A stretch of 51,743 nucleotides of DNA from an uncultured Pseudomonadota bacterium (GTDB taxonomy: Bacteria; Pseudomonadota; Alphaproteobacteria; RF32; CAG-239), in assembly GCA_949297185.1 (NCBI GenBank), contig CASFRM010000007.1, positions 1-51,743 of the forward strand, given 5' to 3'. Position 1 is the stretch's first letter; each line of letters starts with the position of its first letter. Made by a program: the position numbers and the translations under genes. Positions 25,915 through 35,768 of the stretch are shown one piece after another. The notes beneath the pieces were generated by a model. It was not told the DNA's origin. It searched no databases and saw only the letters and a list, made by a program, of their open reading frames with translations.

Positions 25915-26565
25915 TTATTTCGTATCCTTTTTCTTAAATGATATCTTACTTTCCTGACCTTTAAATAATCTGGCAAAATTTGCATGGTGTCTTACCAAAA
26001 CCAAAACTACCAAAGCTGTATAAAAAACGGTGTAGATGGGTTGAGCATAAAAGAAAGTTATAAAAGGAACCGCACAAGCGGCAACTATAGCCGAAAGGGA
26101 AGAATATTTGAAAGTAAATGCCATCAAAAGCCAAATTGCAAGTGCAGAAACAGCTATAATCGGTTGGGTAACCAATATGAAACCAAATGCCGAAGCAACA
26201 CCTTTTCCGCCCTTAAACTTCAGCCATACCGGAAAATTGTGTCCGATAATAGCCATTGAACCTGCAATAAGAGAAGCCAAAACATTAAGATATGTAGCCA
26301 GCCCCCATACAATGATAGCGTCTGGTTTTACGAACTTGTAAGCAAGCCAGGCAGCTATACCGGCTTTGGAAGCATCAAGAATAACAGTCAGCAAGGCGAG
26401 CCATTTGTTTCCGGTACGCAAAACATTGGTCGCGCCGATATTGCCTGATCCGATTTTTCTTATATCGCCGTATCCGGCCAAAAAACATAATACCAAACCA
26501 AACGGAATTGATCCGAGTAAATAACCGCCGATTCCCCACAAAGAAAGTTCGTAACCCAAAGACAT
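25915..26565 (-). CDS. plsY: Glycerol-3-phosphate acyltransferase PlsY
   Basis: Inner-membrane enzyme that transfers acyl groups from acyl-phosphate to glycerol-3-phosphate, the first step of phospholipid synthesis. 216 residues from ATG 26565, with GGGAGA upstream; the TTG at 26589 is a poor choice. Five membrane helices and the family motifs GYLLGSIPFGL, DIRKIGSGNIGATNVLRTGNK, GHNFPVWLKFKGGKGVA and a late VRHHANFARLFKG are present. It is the first gene of plsY-dprA-topA and is translationally coupled to dprA. Confidence 0.96.
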   Translation of the reverse strand: MSLGYELSLWGIGGYLLGSIPFGLVLCFLAGYGDIRKIGSGNIGATNVLRTGNKWLALLTVILDASKAGIAAWLAYKFVKPDAIIVWGLATYLNVLASLIAGSMAIIGHNFPVWLKFKGGKGVASAFGFILVTQPIIAVSALAIWLLMAFTFKYSSLSAIVAACAVPFITFFYAQPIYTVFYTALVVLVLVRHHANFARLFKGQESKISFKKKDTK

Positions 26566-26713
26566 TTGCAATCTCCCATTGTTTAACAAGCTATATATCT
26601 AATATTCCGAAACTTTTTATTTGGCAACAATGAATTTGCTTTTTCACAAAACAAAAAAGATTCACTATTTTGCAACTTTTTTACAATATCTGTTAAGGGA
26701 TTAAAGAATTTTA

Positions 26714-26742
26714 ATGACAAAACGATTCTTTTTGTTAATACT
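26714..26742 (+). promoter_or_regulatory. Possible promoter of the pyrH operon
   Basis: ATGACA (26714-26719) and TAATACT (26736-26742) before pyrH. The rest of the 207-bp divergent gap between plsY and pyrH is AT-rich, with no other clear signal. Confidence 0.35.
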
Positions 26743-26772
26743 AAATCAAAACAAAATCAGGGTATATCAAAT

Positions 26773-27486
26773 ATGAAGCCTTTATACAAAAGAGTTCTGT
26801 TTAAGCTTTCCGGCGAAGGTCTTATGGGTGATAAAAACTTCGGTATGTCACCGGAGGTTTTGCAAGGTTTGGCCGCTCAAATCAAGTCAATACATAAATC
26901 AGGAGTTGATGTATGTATCGTCGTCGGGGGTGGTAATATTTTTCGCGGAGCCAAAGAAGCCGCTAAAGGAATGAACCGCACCGTTGCCGATCAAGTCGGC
27001 ATGCTGGCAACATTGATGAATGCGTTGTGTTTGCAGAATGCTCTTGAAAACCAAGGTGTCGAGGTTAGAGTGCTGTCAGGTCTTGGGGTGCCGCAAGTTT
27101 GTGAAAACTATATGTATCGCAAAGCATTGCGTCATTTGGAGAAAAAACGGGTTATAATTTTTGCCGGCGGAACCGGTAATCCTTATTTTACCACTGATAC
27201 CGGAGCGGTGTTGCGTGCTTCCGAAATGCAGTGCGATGCTGTATTGAAGGCAACACAGGTCGACGGTGTGTATACGGCTGATCCCAAAAAAGATAAAAAT
27301 GCCAAAAGAATAAAAGAAATTTCCTATGACGAAGTTATTCAAAAACAGCTTGGCGTTATGGATTTAACTGCAGTTTCGTTAGCTAAAGAAAACAACATAC
27401 CGATATTGGTGTTTAGCCAACACGAAGATAAGTCTATGGAAAAGGTTATTCAAGGCAAAGGAACATTTACAATCATAAAAAACTAA
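26773..27486 (+). CDS. pyrH: Uridylate kinase
   Basis: Hexameric bacterial UMP kinase of the amino-acid kinase fold that makes UDP. 237 residues. Motifs: RVLFKLSGEGLMG at the N-terminus (phosphate-binding Lys), VCIVVGGGNIFRG, MNRTVADQVGMLATLMNALCLQ and FAGGTGNPYFTTDTGAVLRA. First gene of the pyrH-frr-uppS-cdsA-rseP-bamA-lpxD run. UDP is needed for the UDP-GlcNAc used by the lipid A enzymes downstream. Confidence 0.97.
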   Translation: MKPLYKRVLFKLSGEGLMGDKNFGMSPEVLQGLAAQIKSIHKSGVDVCIVVGGGNIFRGAKEAAKGMNRTVADQVGMLATLMNALCLQNALENQGVEVRVLSGLGVPQVCENYMYRKALRHLEKKRVIIFAGGTGNPYFTTDTGAVLRASEMQCDAVLKATQVDGVYTADPKKDKNAKRIKEISYDEVIQKQLGVMDLTAVSLAKENNIPILVFSQHEDKSMEKVIQGKGTFTIIKN

Positions 27487-27497
27487 CGAGGTATAAT

Positions 27498-28061
27498 ATG
27501 TCAGATTTTTCTTTAATCAGAGAAGATACAAAAAATAGAATGGAAAAAACCATTGAGACATTGAAGGCAGACTTTGGCTCTTTGCGCGCCGGCAGAGCTC
27601 ATATCAGTCTTTTAGACGGCATCATGGTCGAGGCCTATGGCTCAATGACGCCCTTATCGCAAGTTGGTACAATTTCGGTTCCTGATGCCAGAACATTATC
27701 GGTCAGCGTTTGGGATAGAGGATTGGCTAAGGCTGTAGAAAAAGCTATTATGGAATCTGATTTAGGCTTAAATCCTTCATCTGATGGTCAGTTAATCAGA
27801 ATTCCGATTCCGCCGTTGTCGGAAGAAAGACGTCGCGAATTGTCAAAAGTTGCCGGTAAATATGCCGAGGCTTCAAAAGTTGCGGTTCGCAACATTCGCA
27901 GAGATGCTCTTGATGGTGTCAAAAAATTGAAAAAAGACAATCTCATTTCCGAAGATGACGAAAAGAAATACGAAAATGAGGTTCAAAAATTGACCGACGA
28001 TGCTACCAAAAAAATTGATGAATTGTTGGCTCAAAAAGAAAAAGACATTCTCCAAGTATAA
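27498..28061 (+). CDS. frr: Ribosome recycling factor
   Basis: Splits post-termination ribosomes with EF-G. 187 residues. Typical blocks are ETLKADFGSLRAGRAHISLLD, PLSQVGTISVPDARTLSV, IRIPIPPLSEERRRELSKV and VAVRNIRRDALDGVKKLKKD, forming the three-helix domain and beta/alpha domain. ATG 27498 has GAGG upstream, 11 bases after pyrH. Confidence 0.98.
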   Translation: MSDFSLIREDTKNRMEKTIETLKADFGSLRAGRAHISLLDGIMVEAYGSMTPLSQVGTISVPDARTLSVSVWDRGLAKAVEKAIMESDLGLNPSSDGQLIRIPIPPLSEERRRELSKVAGKYAEASKVAVRNIRRDALDGVKKLKKDNLISEDDEKKYENEVQKLTDDATKKIDELLAQKEKDILQV

Positions 28062-28072
28062 GGATTTATTAG

Positions 28073-28774
28073 GTGTCTGATAAGCTTAAACACATAGCTT
28101 TCATAATGGATGGCAATGGTCGTTGGGCAGCTAAAAGAGGGCTGCCCCGTTCGGCTGGGCATAAGAAGGGTTCTGAGGTTTTGCAAGAGATTGTAAAAGC
28201 AGCCGCCGATATGGAAATACCTTGCCTTACTTTTTATGCTTTTTCGACTGAAAATTGGCGCAGAGACAAAACTGAAGTTGATTATCTCATGAACCTTTTA
28301 CGCCAATACTTAAGTTCTGAGCTCAAAGAGATAAAAGAACGCGGTGCTCGCATTCGTTTTATCGGAGAAAGAGCAATGTTAGCTTCCGATATTGTAGAGC
28401 AAATGAATAAGATTGAGGCCGAAACAGCTTCCAACGAAAAGTTCACTTTGTGCATAGCTCTTAGCTACGGTTCCAGAGCCGAGATAGTTCATGCCGCAAA
28501 GAACATTGCAGCAGATGTTGCCTCCGGAAAGATGCAACTTTCGGATATTAACGAGCAGGTATTTGCTTCAAATCTTTACACCGCCGATATTCCGGATCCC
28601 GATTTGGTAATAAGAACCAGCGGTGAGCAAAGAATAAGCAACTATTTGCTGTGGCAGATAGCCTATAGTGAATTTTATTTTACCAAAACTTTATGGCCTG
28701 ATTTTTCGCCTAAAGAACTAAAAGAGATTATAGATGACTTTAATACAAGGGAGAGACGATATGGAAAACTCTAA
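28073..28774 (+). CDS. uppS: Isoprenyl (undecaprenyl) diphosphate synthase
   Basis: Cis-prenyltransferase making the C55 lipid carrier for peptidoglycan and O-antigen. 233 residues with GTG start and AAGGA upstream. Signature IAFIMDGNGRWA with catalytic Asp13, then GHKKGSEVL, TFYAFSTENWRR, PDLVIRTSGEQRISNYLLWQ and YSEFYFTKTLWPDF. It overlaps cdsA by 14 bases, which suggests coupled translation. Confidence 0.97.
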   Translation: MSDKLKHIAFIMDGNGRWAAKRGLPRSAGHKKGSEVLQEIVKAAADMEIPCLTFYAFSTENWRRDKTEVDYLMNLLRQYLSSELKEIKERGARIRFIGERAMLASDIVEQMNKIEAETASNEKFTLCIALSYGSRAEIVHAAKNIAADVASGKMQLSDINEQVFASNLYTADIPDPDLVIRTSGEQRISNYLLWQIAYSEFYFTKTLWPDFSPKELKEIIDDFNTRERRYGKL

Positions 28775-29558
28775 AGTTAAATCGTTTTTTATAAGATTGC
28801 TGACTACTATAATAATGGTGCCGGTCGTTGTATACATGGTAATGCATAGCTATACTTCCGTATATATGTTGGCACTTTTGGGTTCGGCATTGTTGTCATG
28901 GGAATGGGCAACAATGGTTCCTAACAAAAAGTCTGCATTCTATGCAGCTACCTATCTCTTTGTTGCTGCAACCGCTACGATCTTAGGTTCTGTTGAGGCG
29001 TATATCATCAGCGGTGTATTGGCTCTTTTGCTGGTTTGGTTTAAGAGTAAAGGAGAAGAACACCGCAAATTGTTGTTTTTGGGCATTCCTTATATAAGCA
29101 TCGGATTCTGGGCGATTATAGAAATCTACACTCTCTACGGAGCTCAAATGGTTTTGTGGTTTATGTTTATGGTTTGGGGTGTCGATATCGGAGGTTATAT
29201 TTTCGGCAACCTGCTTAAAGGACCTAAATTGGCTCCAAAAATTTCTCCCAATAAAACTTGGGCCGGTTTGTTTGGCGGTATGGTTTTAGCTATGCTTGTA
29301 AGCTATGGTGTGTGCTGGTTCTTTGATGCCGGAGCTTGGAGTAATGCAAAATTCTATGTTTATATGGCTGCATTTTTAGCCGTAATCGCTCAGATTGGTG
29401 ATTTGATTGAATCTGCAATCAAAAGACATCTCGGATTAAAAGATTCCAGCAACATGATTCCCGGACACGGCGGTATTTTTGATCGCATTGACGGTTTGAT
29501 TTTTGCAGCTCCGTTTGCAGTGTTGTTGTTACGTAATTTAGTTTATTTTGTAGAATAG
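28761..29558 (+). CDS. cdsA: Phosphatidate cytidylyltransferase
   Basis: Makes CDP-diacylglycerol in the inner membrane. 265 residues from ATG 28761 (GGGAGA upstream); an earlier ATG at 28734 lies inside uppS. It is polytopic, with the CdsA signature near the C-terminus: SPNKTWAGLFGGM, AQIGDLIESAIKRHLGLKDS and IPGHGGIFDRIDGL, including the metal-binding Asp residues. In many alphaproteobacteria dxr comes next; here rseP follows directly after 9 bases. Confidence 0.95.
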   Translation: MENSKVKSFFIRLLTTIIMVPVVVYMVMHSYTSVYMLALLGSALLSWEWATMVPNKKSAFYAATYLFVAATATILGSVEAYIISGVLALLLVWFKSKGEEHRKLLFLGIPYISIGFWAIIEIYTLYGAQMVLWFMFMVWGVDIGGYIFGNLLKGPKLAPKISPNKTWAGLFGGMVLAMLVSYGVCWFFDAGAWSNAKFYVYMAAFLAVIAQIGDLIESAIKRHLGLKDSSNMIPGHGGIFDRIDGLIFAAPFAVLLLRNLVYFVE

Positions 29559-29567
29559 GAGCTTTCA

Positions 29568-30692
29568 ATGGATTGGCTTATTAATGCTGCTTATTATGTA
29601 ATACCTTTCATTGTATTATTAGGAATATTGGTATTTGTGCATGAGTTTGGTCACTATATTATAGCCAAAATGTGTGGTGTAAAAGTAGCCGAATTTTCTA
29701 TAGGATTTGGCAAGCAGCTATGGGGAATAAAAGATTCTTCCGGTACATTGTGGAAAATATCAGCGATTCCTTTAGGCGGATATTGCAAATTTTTGGGCGA
29801 TGACGATGAAGCATCGGCCGGAAACAGTGCTTCATCATTGAGTGATGAAGACAAGAAGTATGCCTTTGCTTTTCAAAATCCTTTTAAAAAATTAGCCATA
29901 GTAATTGGCGGTCCGGCATTTAATTACATTTTTGCCATTTTGGTCTTTGCAGGTATCTTTTTTGCATACGGCAAGATGGATTTTCCGCCGGTTGTTGGTG
30001 AAGTTATAAAGGGTAGTGCAGCAGAAAAAGCCGGTATTTTACCCAAAGACAAAATTTTGACGGTAGATGGAGTAAAGGTCAATACTTTCCAAGAGTTTCG
30101 TCAAGAAATCGAAATGAGCACCACCGGAGTTGTTGATTTGACCATTATGCGCGACGGCAAAGAAAAGAAACTTACCGTAAAGTTAGAGATGATTCCGCTC
30201 AGCGTCGAAGCCAATCAAAATCAAAAACCGATGTTGGGTGTATCATCGGTAACTTCTGTTGAGTTCAATCCGGTAAAATTAACCCTACCGCAAGCTTTAT
30301 CCGAAGCAGGGGCAATGAGCTGGCAAATTACAGTTGTTACCTTGCGTGGCGTCGGACAAATGATAACCGGAGCCAGAGGAGCCGATGAGTTGGGCGGTAT
30401 AGTTCGTATTGCCGAAATGAGCGGCGATATATCAAAAACCAATTCATGGATGGACTTTTTAGTATTTATGGCCTTGTTGTCAATAAACTTGGGATTAATT
30501 AACCTGTTTCCGATACCTCTTCTTGACGGCGGCCATATAGTGATATATCTAATAGAGATAATTTCGCGCCGTGAGATAAACGAAAAGGCCAAAGAATATG
30601 TCTTCAAATTTGGTTTTTTCCTGCTCATAAGCTTAATGCTTTTTGCAACATACAACGATTTTGCCAGATTGTTTAATCGTTGGTTTTCATAA
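29568..30692 (+). CDS. rseP: Site-2 zinc protease RseP/MmpA
   Basis: Intramembrane metalloprotease that releases envelope-stress regulators from the inner membrane (RseP in enterics, MmpA in Caulobacter). 374 residues. The HEFGH zinc motif is at residues 25-29 in the first membrane helix. One PDZ domain lies in the middle (PVVGEVIKGSAAEKAGILPKD), and the second active-site motif NLFPIPLLDGGH is near the C-terminus. Four membrane helices. GGAG is placed before the ATG. It is directly upstream of bamA, a general arrangement in proteobacteria. Confidence 0.95.
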   Translation: MDWLINAAYYVIPFIVLLGILVFVHEFGHYIIAKMCGVKVAEFSIGFGKQLWGIKDSSGTLWKISAIPLGGYCKFLGDDDEASAGNSASSLSDEDKKYAFAFQNPFKKLAIVIGGPAFNYIFAILVFAGIFFAYGKMDFPPVVGEVIKGSAAEKAGILPKDKILTVDGVKVNTFQEFRQEIEMSTTGVVDLTIMRDGKEKKLTVKLEMIPLSVEANQNQKPMLGVSSVTSVEFNPVKLTLPQALSEAGAMSWQITVVTLRGVGQMITGARGADELGGIVRIAEMSGDISKTNSWMDFLVFMALLSINLGLINLFPIPLLDGGHIVIYLIEIISRREINEKAKEYVFKFGFFLLISLMLFATYNDFARLFNRWFS

Positions 30693-30716
30693 AAAACAGA
30701 TACGGGGATTTAGAAT

Positions 30717-32975
30717 ATGAAAAGAGTATTTTTGGGAAGTTTTGCTTTTTCTTTGTTAGCCTCAACCAGCTTGATGGCTGCAACCAAGGTCAACGACATC
30801 AAGGTTAGCGGCTTGGAAAGGGTCGAGGCGGAAACGGTAATATCTTATGTTAATATCAAAAAAGGACAGACCGCCGACGATGCTCAGTTAAATGAAGCCT
30901 TAAAACAGCTCTATGCAACCGGTTTGTTTGAAGATGTGTCAATGAATGTTTCCCCAAGTGGTGTTTTGACAATCAAGGTTACCGAAAACCCGATTATTTC
31001 TCAAGTGCTGTTTGACGGAAACGATAAACTTGATGACGAGATGCTTTCAAGCGAGATAAACCTAGCTCCCCGTTCTACATATTCTCGCGCCAAAGTACAA
31101 GATGATGTCCGTCGCATATTGGAAGTATATCGCCGCAGCGGACGTTATGCCACGGTTGTAAATCCGGAAATCATTCGCAGAGACCAAAATCGTGTAGATT
31201 TGATTTTCAACATAAATGAAGGACCGCTTGCCGTTATCGACAAGATTAATTTTATCGGCAATGAAAAATATTCCGGAAAAGAATTACAAGAAGTAATTAT
31301 GAGCAAAGAGAGCCGTTGGTATCGTATATTCTCATCTTCCGAAAATTATGATTCCGAAAAAATTAATTATGATAAAGAGTTGCTGCGCCGTTTTTATTTG
31401 AAAAAAGGCTATGCCGATTTCAGAGTCGTTTCTGCGGTTGGTGAGTTGAGTCCCAACAAAGAATCTTTCACCGTAACTTTTGTTATTGATGAAGGCAAAA
31501 AATATAACATCGGTACTGTTCAAGTAGTATCTGATATTGCGGATGTTAAAGCCGAAGATTATGAGCAATTTGTAGAAGTTTCCGAGGGCGATAGATATGA
31601 TTCCTCAGATATTGATGCCACAGTGACTTCATTAACCGAGGAGTTGGGCAAAAAAGGCTTTGCTTTTGTGGATGTCGAACCGGTAATTTCAAAAGACACA
31701 ACCACCGGTGTCGCCAATGTAACTTTCCACATCAAAGAAGGCGAGAGATTCTTTATTGATCGAATTAATATCAAAGGCAATTCACGTACTCACGACAAGG
31801 TTATCCGTAGAGAGTTGCGTATAGGAGAGGGCGATGCATTCAATGTTTCAAAAATAAAAGATTCGCGTCGCAATGTCGAGGGATTGGATTATTTTGAAAA
31901 AGTTGATATGAACACCACGCCAAAAGACGGCAACCGTGCTGATTTGGATATAGATGTAAAAGAAAAATCAACCGGATATTTCAATGTCGGTGTCGGTTTC
32001 TCAACCGTAAACGGAGCTTTGGTAAGAACCGGTGTTACAGAAAATAACTTCAGAGGTTTGGGGCAGAGACTTGGCTTTGATGTAGCTGTTTCGCAAAAAT
32101 CACAAGACTTTGATTTAAGCTTTACCGAGCCATATTTCCTAAACCGCAGATTAAGAGCCGGATTTGATGTATTCCACTCTAAGCAAGATTACCAGGATGA
32201 GAGCTCATATGACACTAAGACAACAGGTGGTCGTTTGCGTACCGGCTGGAACTATACCGACGACTTGGCTCAGCAAATGCACTATACCTTAAAAAGCGAT
32301 GAGATTACGGATGTTGGTCAATATGCGTCAAAATATATTAAAGCCGAAAAAGGCAAATACACCAACTCTTCTGTAGGAACCACCATTTCCTATGATAAGA
32401 GAGACAGTATTTTATTCCCGCGTGATGGTTACTATTTGTCTTTCGGAACAGATTTTGCCGGTCTGGGCGGAGATGAAAAATACATCAAGTTTGATGGTAA
32501 AGCTTATTGGTTTAAAACTTTAGCCGATTACTATACCGTCAAATTGTTTGCTAATGCCGGAAGCATATCTGGCTATGGTGACGATGATGTTCGCTTGATT
32601 AACCGTTATTTCCTAGGTGGTTACACTATGAGAGGTTTTGAACCGGGTGGTATCGGTGCCAGAGATAAATACACCAATGATGCCCTAGGCGGTAACTGGA
32701 TGGTCTACACCGGAGCCGAATTAGGCTTCCCGATAGGGCTTGATGAGTTAGGAATTTCGGCACATGTATTTACCGATGTCGGTATGCTCGGAAAACCGGA
32801 TGGAATTAATGACAATGATGTATATTATTCCGATACTCCGCGTGTTGCCGTTGGTTTTGGCTTCCAGTGGTTGTCACCTATGGGACAAATCGATGTTGAC
32901 TTTGGTTTCCCGATTGTTAAAGAAGACTACGATGAAACCGAAGTATTCCGCTTGAACTTTGGTAGCCGCTTATAA
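30717..32975 (+). CDS. bamA: Outer membrane protein assembly factor BamA
   Basis: Omp85 family protein that inserts beta-barrels in the outer membrane. 752 residues with a signal peptide (cleavage after SLMA, about residue 21). Five POTRA domains cover about 22-420 (for example [45 protein letters not shown]). The C-terminal 16-strand barrel ends in the expected aromatic-rich strand [10 protein letters not shown] and contains the lid motif [12 protein letters not shown], the VRGF-type loop. It lies between rseP and lpxD as usual. Confidence 0.97.
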   Translation: MKRVFLGSFAFSLLASTSLMAATKVNDIKVSGLERVEAETVISYVNIKKGQTADDAQLNEALKQLYATGLFEDVSMNVSPSGVLTIKVTENPIISQVLFDGNDKLDDEMLSSEINLAPRSTYSRAKVQDDVRRILEVYRRSGRYATVVNPEIIRRDQNRVDLIFNINEGPLAVIDKINFIGNEKYSGKELQEVIMSKESRWYRIFSSSENYDSEKINYDKELLRRFYLKKGYADFRVVSAVGELSPNKESFTVTFVIDEGKKYNIGTVQVVSDIADVKAEDYEQFVEVSEGDRYDSSDIDATVTSLTEELGKKGFAFVDVEPVISKDTTTGVANVTFHIKEGERFFIDRINIKGNSRTHDKVIRRELRIGEGDAFNVSKIKDSRRNVEGLDYFEKVDMNTTPKDGNRADLDIDVKEKSTGYFNVGVGFSTVNGALVRTGVTENNFRGLGQRLGFDVAVSQKSQDFDLSFTEPYFLNRRLRAGFDVFHSKQDYQDESSYDTKTTGGRLRTGWNYTDDLAQQMHYTLKSDEITDVGQYASKYIKAEKGKYTNSSVGTTISYDKRDSILFPRDGYYLSFGTDFAGLGGDEKYIKFDGKAYWFKTLADYYTVKLFANAGSISGYGDDDVRLINRYFLGGYTMRGFEPGGIGARDKYTNDALGGNWMVYTGAELGFPIGLDELGISAHVFTDVGMLGKPDGINDNDVYYSDTPRVAVGFGFQWLSPMGQIDVDFGFPIVKEDYDETEVFRLNFGSRL

Positions 32976-32989
32976 TAAGGAGAATACGC

Positions 32990-34003
32990 ATGGTTGACAG
33001 CAGATTTTATAAAAATAATGGTCCTTTCACTTTGACCGAAGTATGCAAAATTTGTCAGGCCGAATTGGTCGATGAAAGCAAATCTGAGGTTGTAGTAAAA
33101 GAGGTTGCCGATATTTTAAGCGAAGGCGAAGGTAGTATATCTTTTTTCTTCGATAAAAAGAAAAAAGACAAGATAGCCGAGATTAAAACCACAGCCTGTG
33201 TAACTAACAAAGAGTTTGCAGCTTTAATGCCTGCTGGAGTTATTGTTTTGGTTTGCGATAATCCCAAAGACGCCTCGGTCGCATTAAAGTATGCTATGTA
33301 TGAAGAAATTTTGCCTCCGGCACAAATTTGTGCAACGGCTATAATATCTCCCTCTGCCAAGATAGGAAATAATTGCTATATTGGGGATTATGTTGTTATT
33401 GGAGACAATGTTGAGATTGGTGATAATTGTCGCCTAGAGCCAGCGTGTGTAATTGCTACCGGTTGTAAGCTAGGTAATAATTGCCGCATCGGCAGTCATG
33501 CCAATATTATGCATACCATCATGGGCAATAATGTATACATCTACGGTGGTGCCAGAATTGGTTGGGATGGTTTCGGTTTTAATACCGTACAAGGCCAACA
33601 CAAAAGAATACCGCAATTAGGAAGAGTTATAATCGGAAACGATGTTGAAATCGGTGCCAACACTTGTATTGACCGCGGCGCTCTTAATGATACCGTCATT
33701 GGAGACGGCTGCCGCATAGATAACTTGGTCCAGATTGCCCATAACGACAAACTTGGTCGAGGTTGCGTACTGGTTTCGCAAGTAGGAGTTGCCGGCAGTT
33801 GCACTTTTGGCGATTATGTTGTTTGCGGCGGACAGGTAGGTATTGCCGATCACATAAATATTGGCTCACAAGCACAGCTCGGAGCTCAGTCGGGTATAAT
33901 GCGAGATATAGAACCCGGAACGGCTGTTATGGGTTCACCGGCGATAGGTTTCAGAGATTTTATGAAACAAACCGCATGTATTCAAAAACTATGGAAGAAA
34001 TAA
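32990..34003 (+). CDS. lpxD: UDP-3-O-(3-hydroxyacyl)glucosamine N-acyltransferase LpxD
   Basis: Third enzyme of lipid A synthesis. 337 residues. The N-terminal uridine-binding domain (1-110) is followed by the left-handed beta-helix of hexapeptide repeats ([19 protein letters not shown] and so on). The active-site His is in [15 protein letters not shown]-terminal helix ends [20 protein letters not shown] precedes the ATG. The usual fabZ and lpxA do not follow; a terminator and a minus-strand gene do. Confidence 0.97.
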   Translation: MVDSRFYKNNGPFTLTEVCKICQAELVDESKSEVVVKEVADILSEGEGSISFFFDKKKKDKIAEIKTTACVTNKEFAALMPAGVIVLVCDNPKDASVALKYAMYEEILPPAQICATAIISPSAKIGNNCYIGDYVVIGDNVEIGDNCRLEPACVIATGCKLGNNCRIGSHANIMHTIMGNNVYIYGGARIGWDGFGFNTVQGQHKRIPQLGRVIIGNDVEIGANTCIDRGALNDTVIGDGCRIDNLVQIAHNDKLGRGCVLVSQVGVAGSCTFGDYVVCGGQVGIADHINIGSQAQLGAQSGIMRDIEPGTAVMGSPAIGFRDFMKQTACIQKLWKK

Positions 34004-34036
34004 TTTATATTTTTCGGTAATGTTTTTGCTAAAATA

Positions 34037-34067
34037 AAAAAAGGCTATCTGTTTTAGATAGCCTTTT
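34037..34067. terminator. Terminator after lpxD (bidirectional)
   Basis: AAAAGGCTATCT, loop GTTTT, AGATAGCCTTTT (34039-34067): a perfect 12-bp stem with A- and T-tracts. It also serves the minus-strand gene ending at 34086. Confidence 0.9.
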
Positions 34068-34085
34068 AAAATTTGAAAGAACCAG

Positions 34086-34544
34086 TTAGATTCTCGCAAC
34101 CATTTCCTCAAGCCAAGCCTCAAAACTAAATTGTTTTTCTCCAATTTCATTTTCAAATTCAAATGATTGTTTGGATAAAACTGTTTCTGCCGGCACGGTA
34201 GAACTACGGAAAATAACCAACCTGATTTCCTTTATATTTGAATCAGGACAGTGTATGGCAAATTGATTGACTGCGCTAAAAATAGCGCGAGCAGATTGCT
34301 CTTGTGTCAAAAAACCAATAATACCGGTTCCGAGCTCTGGGATTGCGATCGTTTTCATTCCATGTTTTTCATCTTCTAACAGCGTCGTTAAAACAGCATC
34401 AAAAATGACTTTAAACTGTGTTTCTTTTTGGCTGTTAACGGTTGAAACATGAGCCAGCTTAATATCTTTTAAGCCTGATTCCGTAATCAAAACACGTCCC
34501 AGCACCAGAGGTTCTTGGTGCACGATTGCATCATAAATAGCCAA
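34086..34544 (-). CDS. Short macro-domain-like protein, possibly 5'-truncated
   Basis: 152 residues if the TTG at 34544 is the start. The block MKTIAIPELGTGIIGFLTQEQSARAIF resembles the ADP-ribose phosphate loop of macro domains (GTG-hydrophobic-G). The segment YDAIVHQEPLVLGRVLITESG followed by HVSTVN recalls the earlier part, but the canonical NAAN-type motif and the first 40 or so residues are missing. The frame stays open a few codons further upstream, to a TAA, without a good start. It may be a divergent or degraded macro protein that binds ADP-ribose, or a different family. Confidence in function is low. Confidence 0.5.
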   Translation of the reverse strand: MAIYDAIVHQEPLVLGRVLITESGLKDIKLAHVSTVNSQKETQFKVIFDAVLTTLLEDEKHGMKTIAIPELGTGIIGFLTQEQSARAIFSAVNQFAIHCPDSNIKEIRLVIFRSSTVPAETVLSKQSFEFENEIGEKQFSFEAWLEEMVARI

Positions 34545-34627
34545 TAAGTAATCCAGAGCAGTATATATTTCTTTCGTAAATTATGTTTGTCTGAGCAATA
34601 AGTTTTGTTGGAAAAAACTGGCCTTAC

Positions 34628-34659
34628 AAAAAATCCCCGAATTTACTCGGGGATTTTTT
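34628..34659 (-). terminator. Terminator of recA
   Basis: A-tract, TCCCCGA (34634-34640), 6-base loop, TCGGGGA (34647-34653), T-tract. On the minus strand it lies 17 bases after the recA stop. Confidence 0.9.
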
Positions 34660-34675
34660 GTTTTACTTGAAGCAA

Positions 34676-35704
34676 TTATTCATCATCAATTGCAGCATCG
34701 CCGCCAATCATTTCCGAACTCAAATGTCCGGCATCGGCTTTGATTTTATTTTCAATTTCAAGTGCCAAATCAGGATGTTCTTTCAAGAAAATTTTAGCAT
34801 TTTCTCTACCTTGTCCGATTTTATCTCCGTTATAAGAGAACCAAGCACCTGACTTTTCAATTACATTGGCTTTCACACCCAAATCGACCAATTCGCCGGT
34901 TTTTGAAATGCCTTCGCCATACATAATATCAAAGTCTACAACCTTAAACGGAGGAGCAACTTTATTCTTAACGATTTTGACTCTGGTTTGCGAACCGATA
35001 ATATCTTCTTTATCTTTGATTTTTCCGATACTTCTGATGTCGATTCTAACCGAAGCATAAAACTTCAATGCATTGCCGCCGGTAGTAGTTTCGGGATTGC
35101 CGAACATAACACCGATTTTCATTCTGATTTGGTTAATAAAGATAACCAAAGTGTTTGAACGAGCGATTGTGGAGGTAAGTTTACGCAAAGCTTGGCTCAT
35201 TAAGCGAGCTTGCAAGCCCATGTGAGAATCTCCCATTTCGCCTTCCAACTCGGCTTTCGGCACCAAAGCAGCCACAGAGTCGACAACCAATACATCAATA
35301 GCACCCGAGCGGACTAAGGTATCGGCAATTTCCAAGGCCTGTTCACCGGCATCGGGTTGAGAGATTAAAAGATTTTCCAAATCGACGCCGATTTTCTTGG
35401 CATAAGAGGGGTCAAGAGCGTGTTCGGCATCAATAAAAGCACAAGTACCTTTGTTTTTTTGAGCCTGAGCGATAACACTCAAAGCTAAAGTTGTTTTACC
35501 CGAGCTTTCGGGACCATATATCTCAACGATTCTTCCTCTGGGCAATCCGCCGATTCCCAAGGCCATATCCAAGCCCAAAGAACCGGTTGAAATACCTTCG
35601 ATGTCGACATGGGCATTATCTTGTCCCATTCTCATGATAGAACCCTTACCGAAAGCTTTTTCGATTTGGCTCAAGGCGGCATCAAGTGCTTTATCTTTAT
35701 CCAT
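34676..35704 (-). CDS. recA: Recombinase RecA
   Basis: Forms filaments on single-stranded DNA for homologous recombination and triggers the SOS response by LexA self-cleavage. 342 residues. Walker [14 protein letters not shown] (about 65-77), Walker [13 protein letters not shown]1/L2 loops ([34 protein letters not shown]) and the typical N-terminus [18 protein letters not shown]. The C-terminus is acidic (GGDAAIDDE). ATG 35704. A LexA-type box lies 50 bases upstream. Confidence 0.98.
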   Translation of the reverse strand: MDKDKALDAALSQIEKAFGKGSIMRMGQDNAHVDIEGISTGSLGLDMALGIGGLPRGRIVEIYGPESSGKTTLALSVIAQAQKNKGTCAFIDAEHALDPSYAKKIGVDLENLLISQPDAGEQALEIADTLVRSGAIDVLVVDSVAALVPKAELEGEMGDSHMGLQARLMSQALRKLTSTIARSNTLVIFINQIRMKIGVMFGNPETTTGGNALKFYASVRIDIRSIGKIKDKEDIIGSQTRVKIVKNKVAPPFKVVDFDIMYGEGISKTGELVDLGVKANVIEKSGAWFSYNGDKIGQGRENAKIFLKEHPDLALEIENKIKADAGHLSSEMIGGDAAIDDE

Positions 35705-35753
35705 ATTTCAACTCCGTCACGAATTTAAGTTTTGTATTAACTGTCTGCAGTAT

Positions 35754-35768
35754 GTTCTAAAATTGTTC
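35754..35768 (-). promoter_or_regulatory. LexA (SOS) box of recA, alphaproteobacterial type
   Basis: On the minus strand GAAC, 7 bases, GAAC (plus strand GTTC-TAAAATT-GTTC). This matches the established alphaproteobacterial LexA consensus GAAC-N7-GAAC exactly. It is 50 bases upstream of the recA ATG and overlaps the last codons of the upstream gene. Confidence 0.8.

Noticed and set aside
25914..25985. Upstream ATG start for dprA
   Set aside because: It would overlap plsY by 71 bases and add a basic extension. TTG 25913 has a ribosome binding site and a normal N-terminus.
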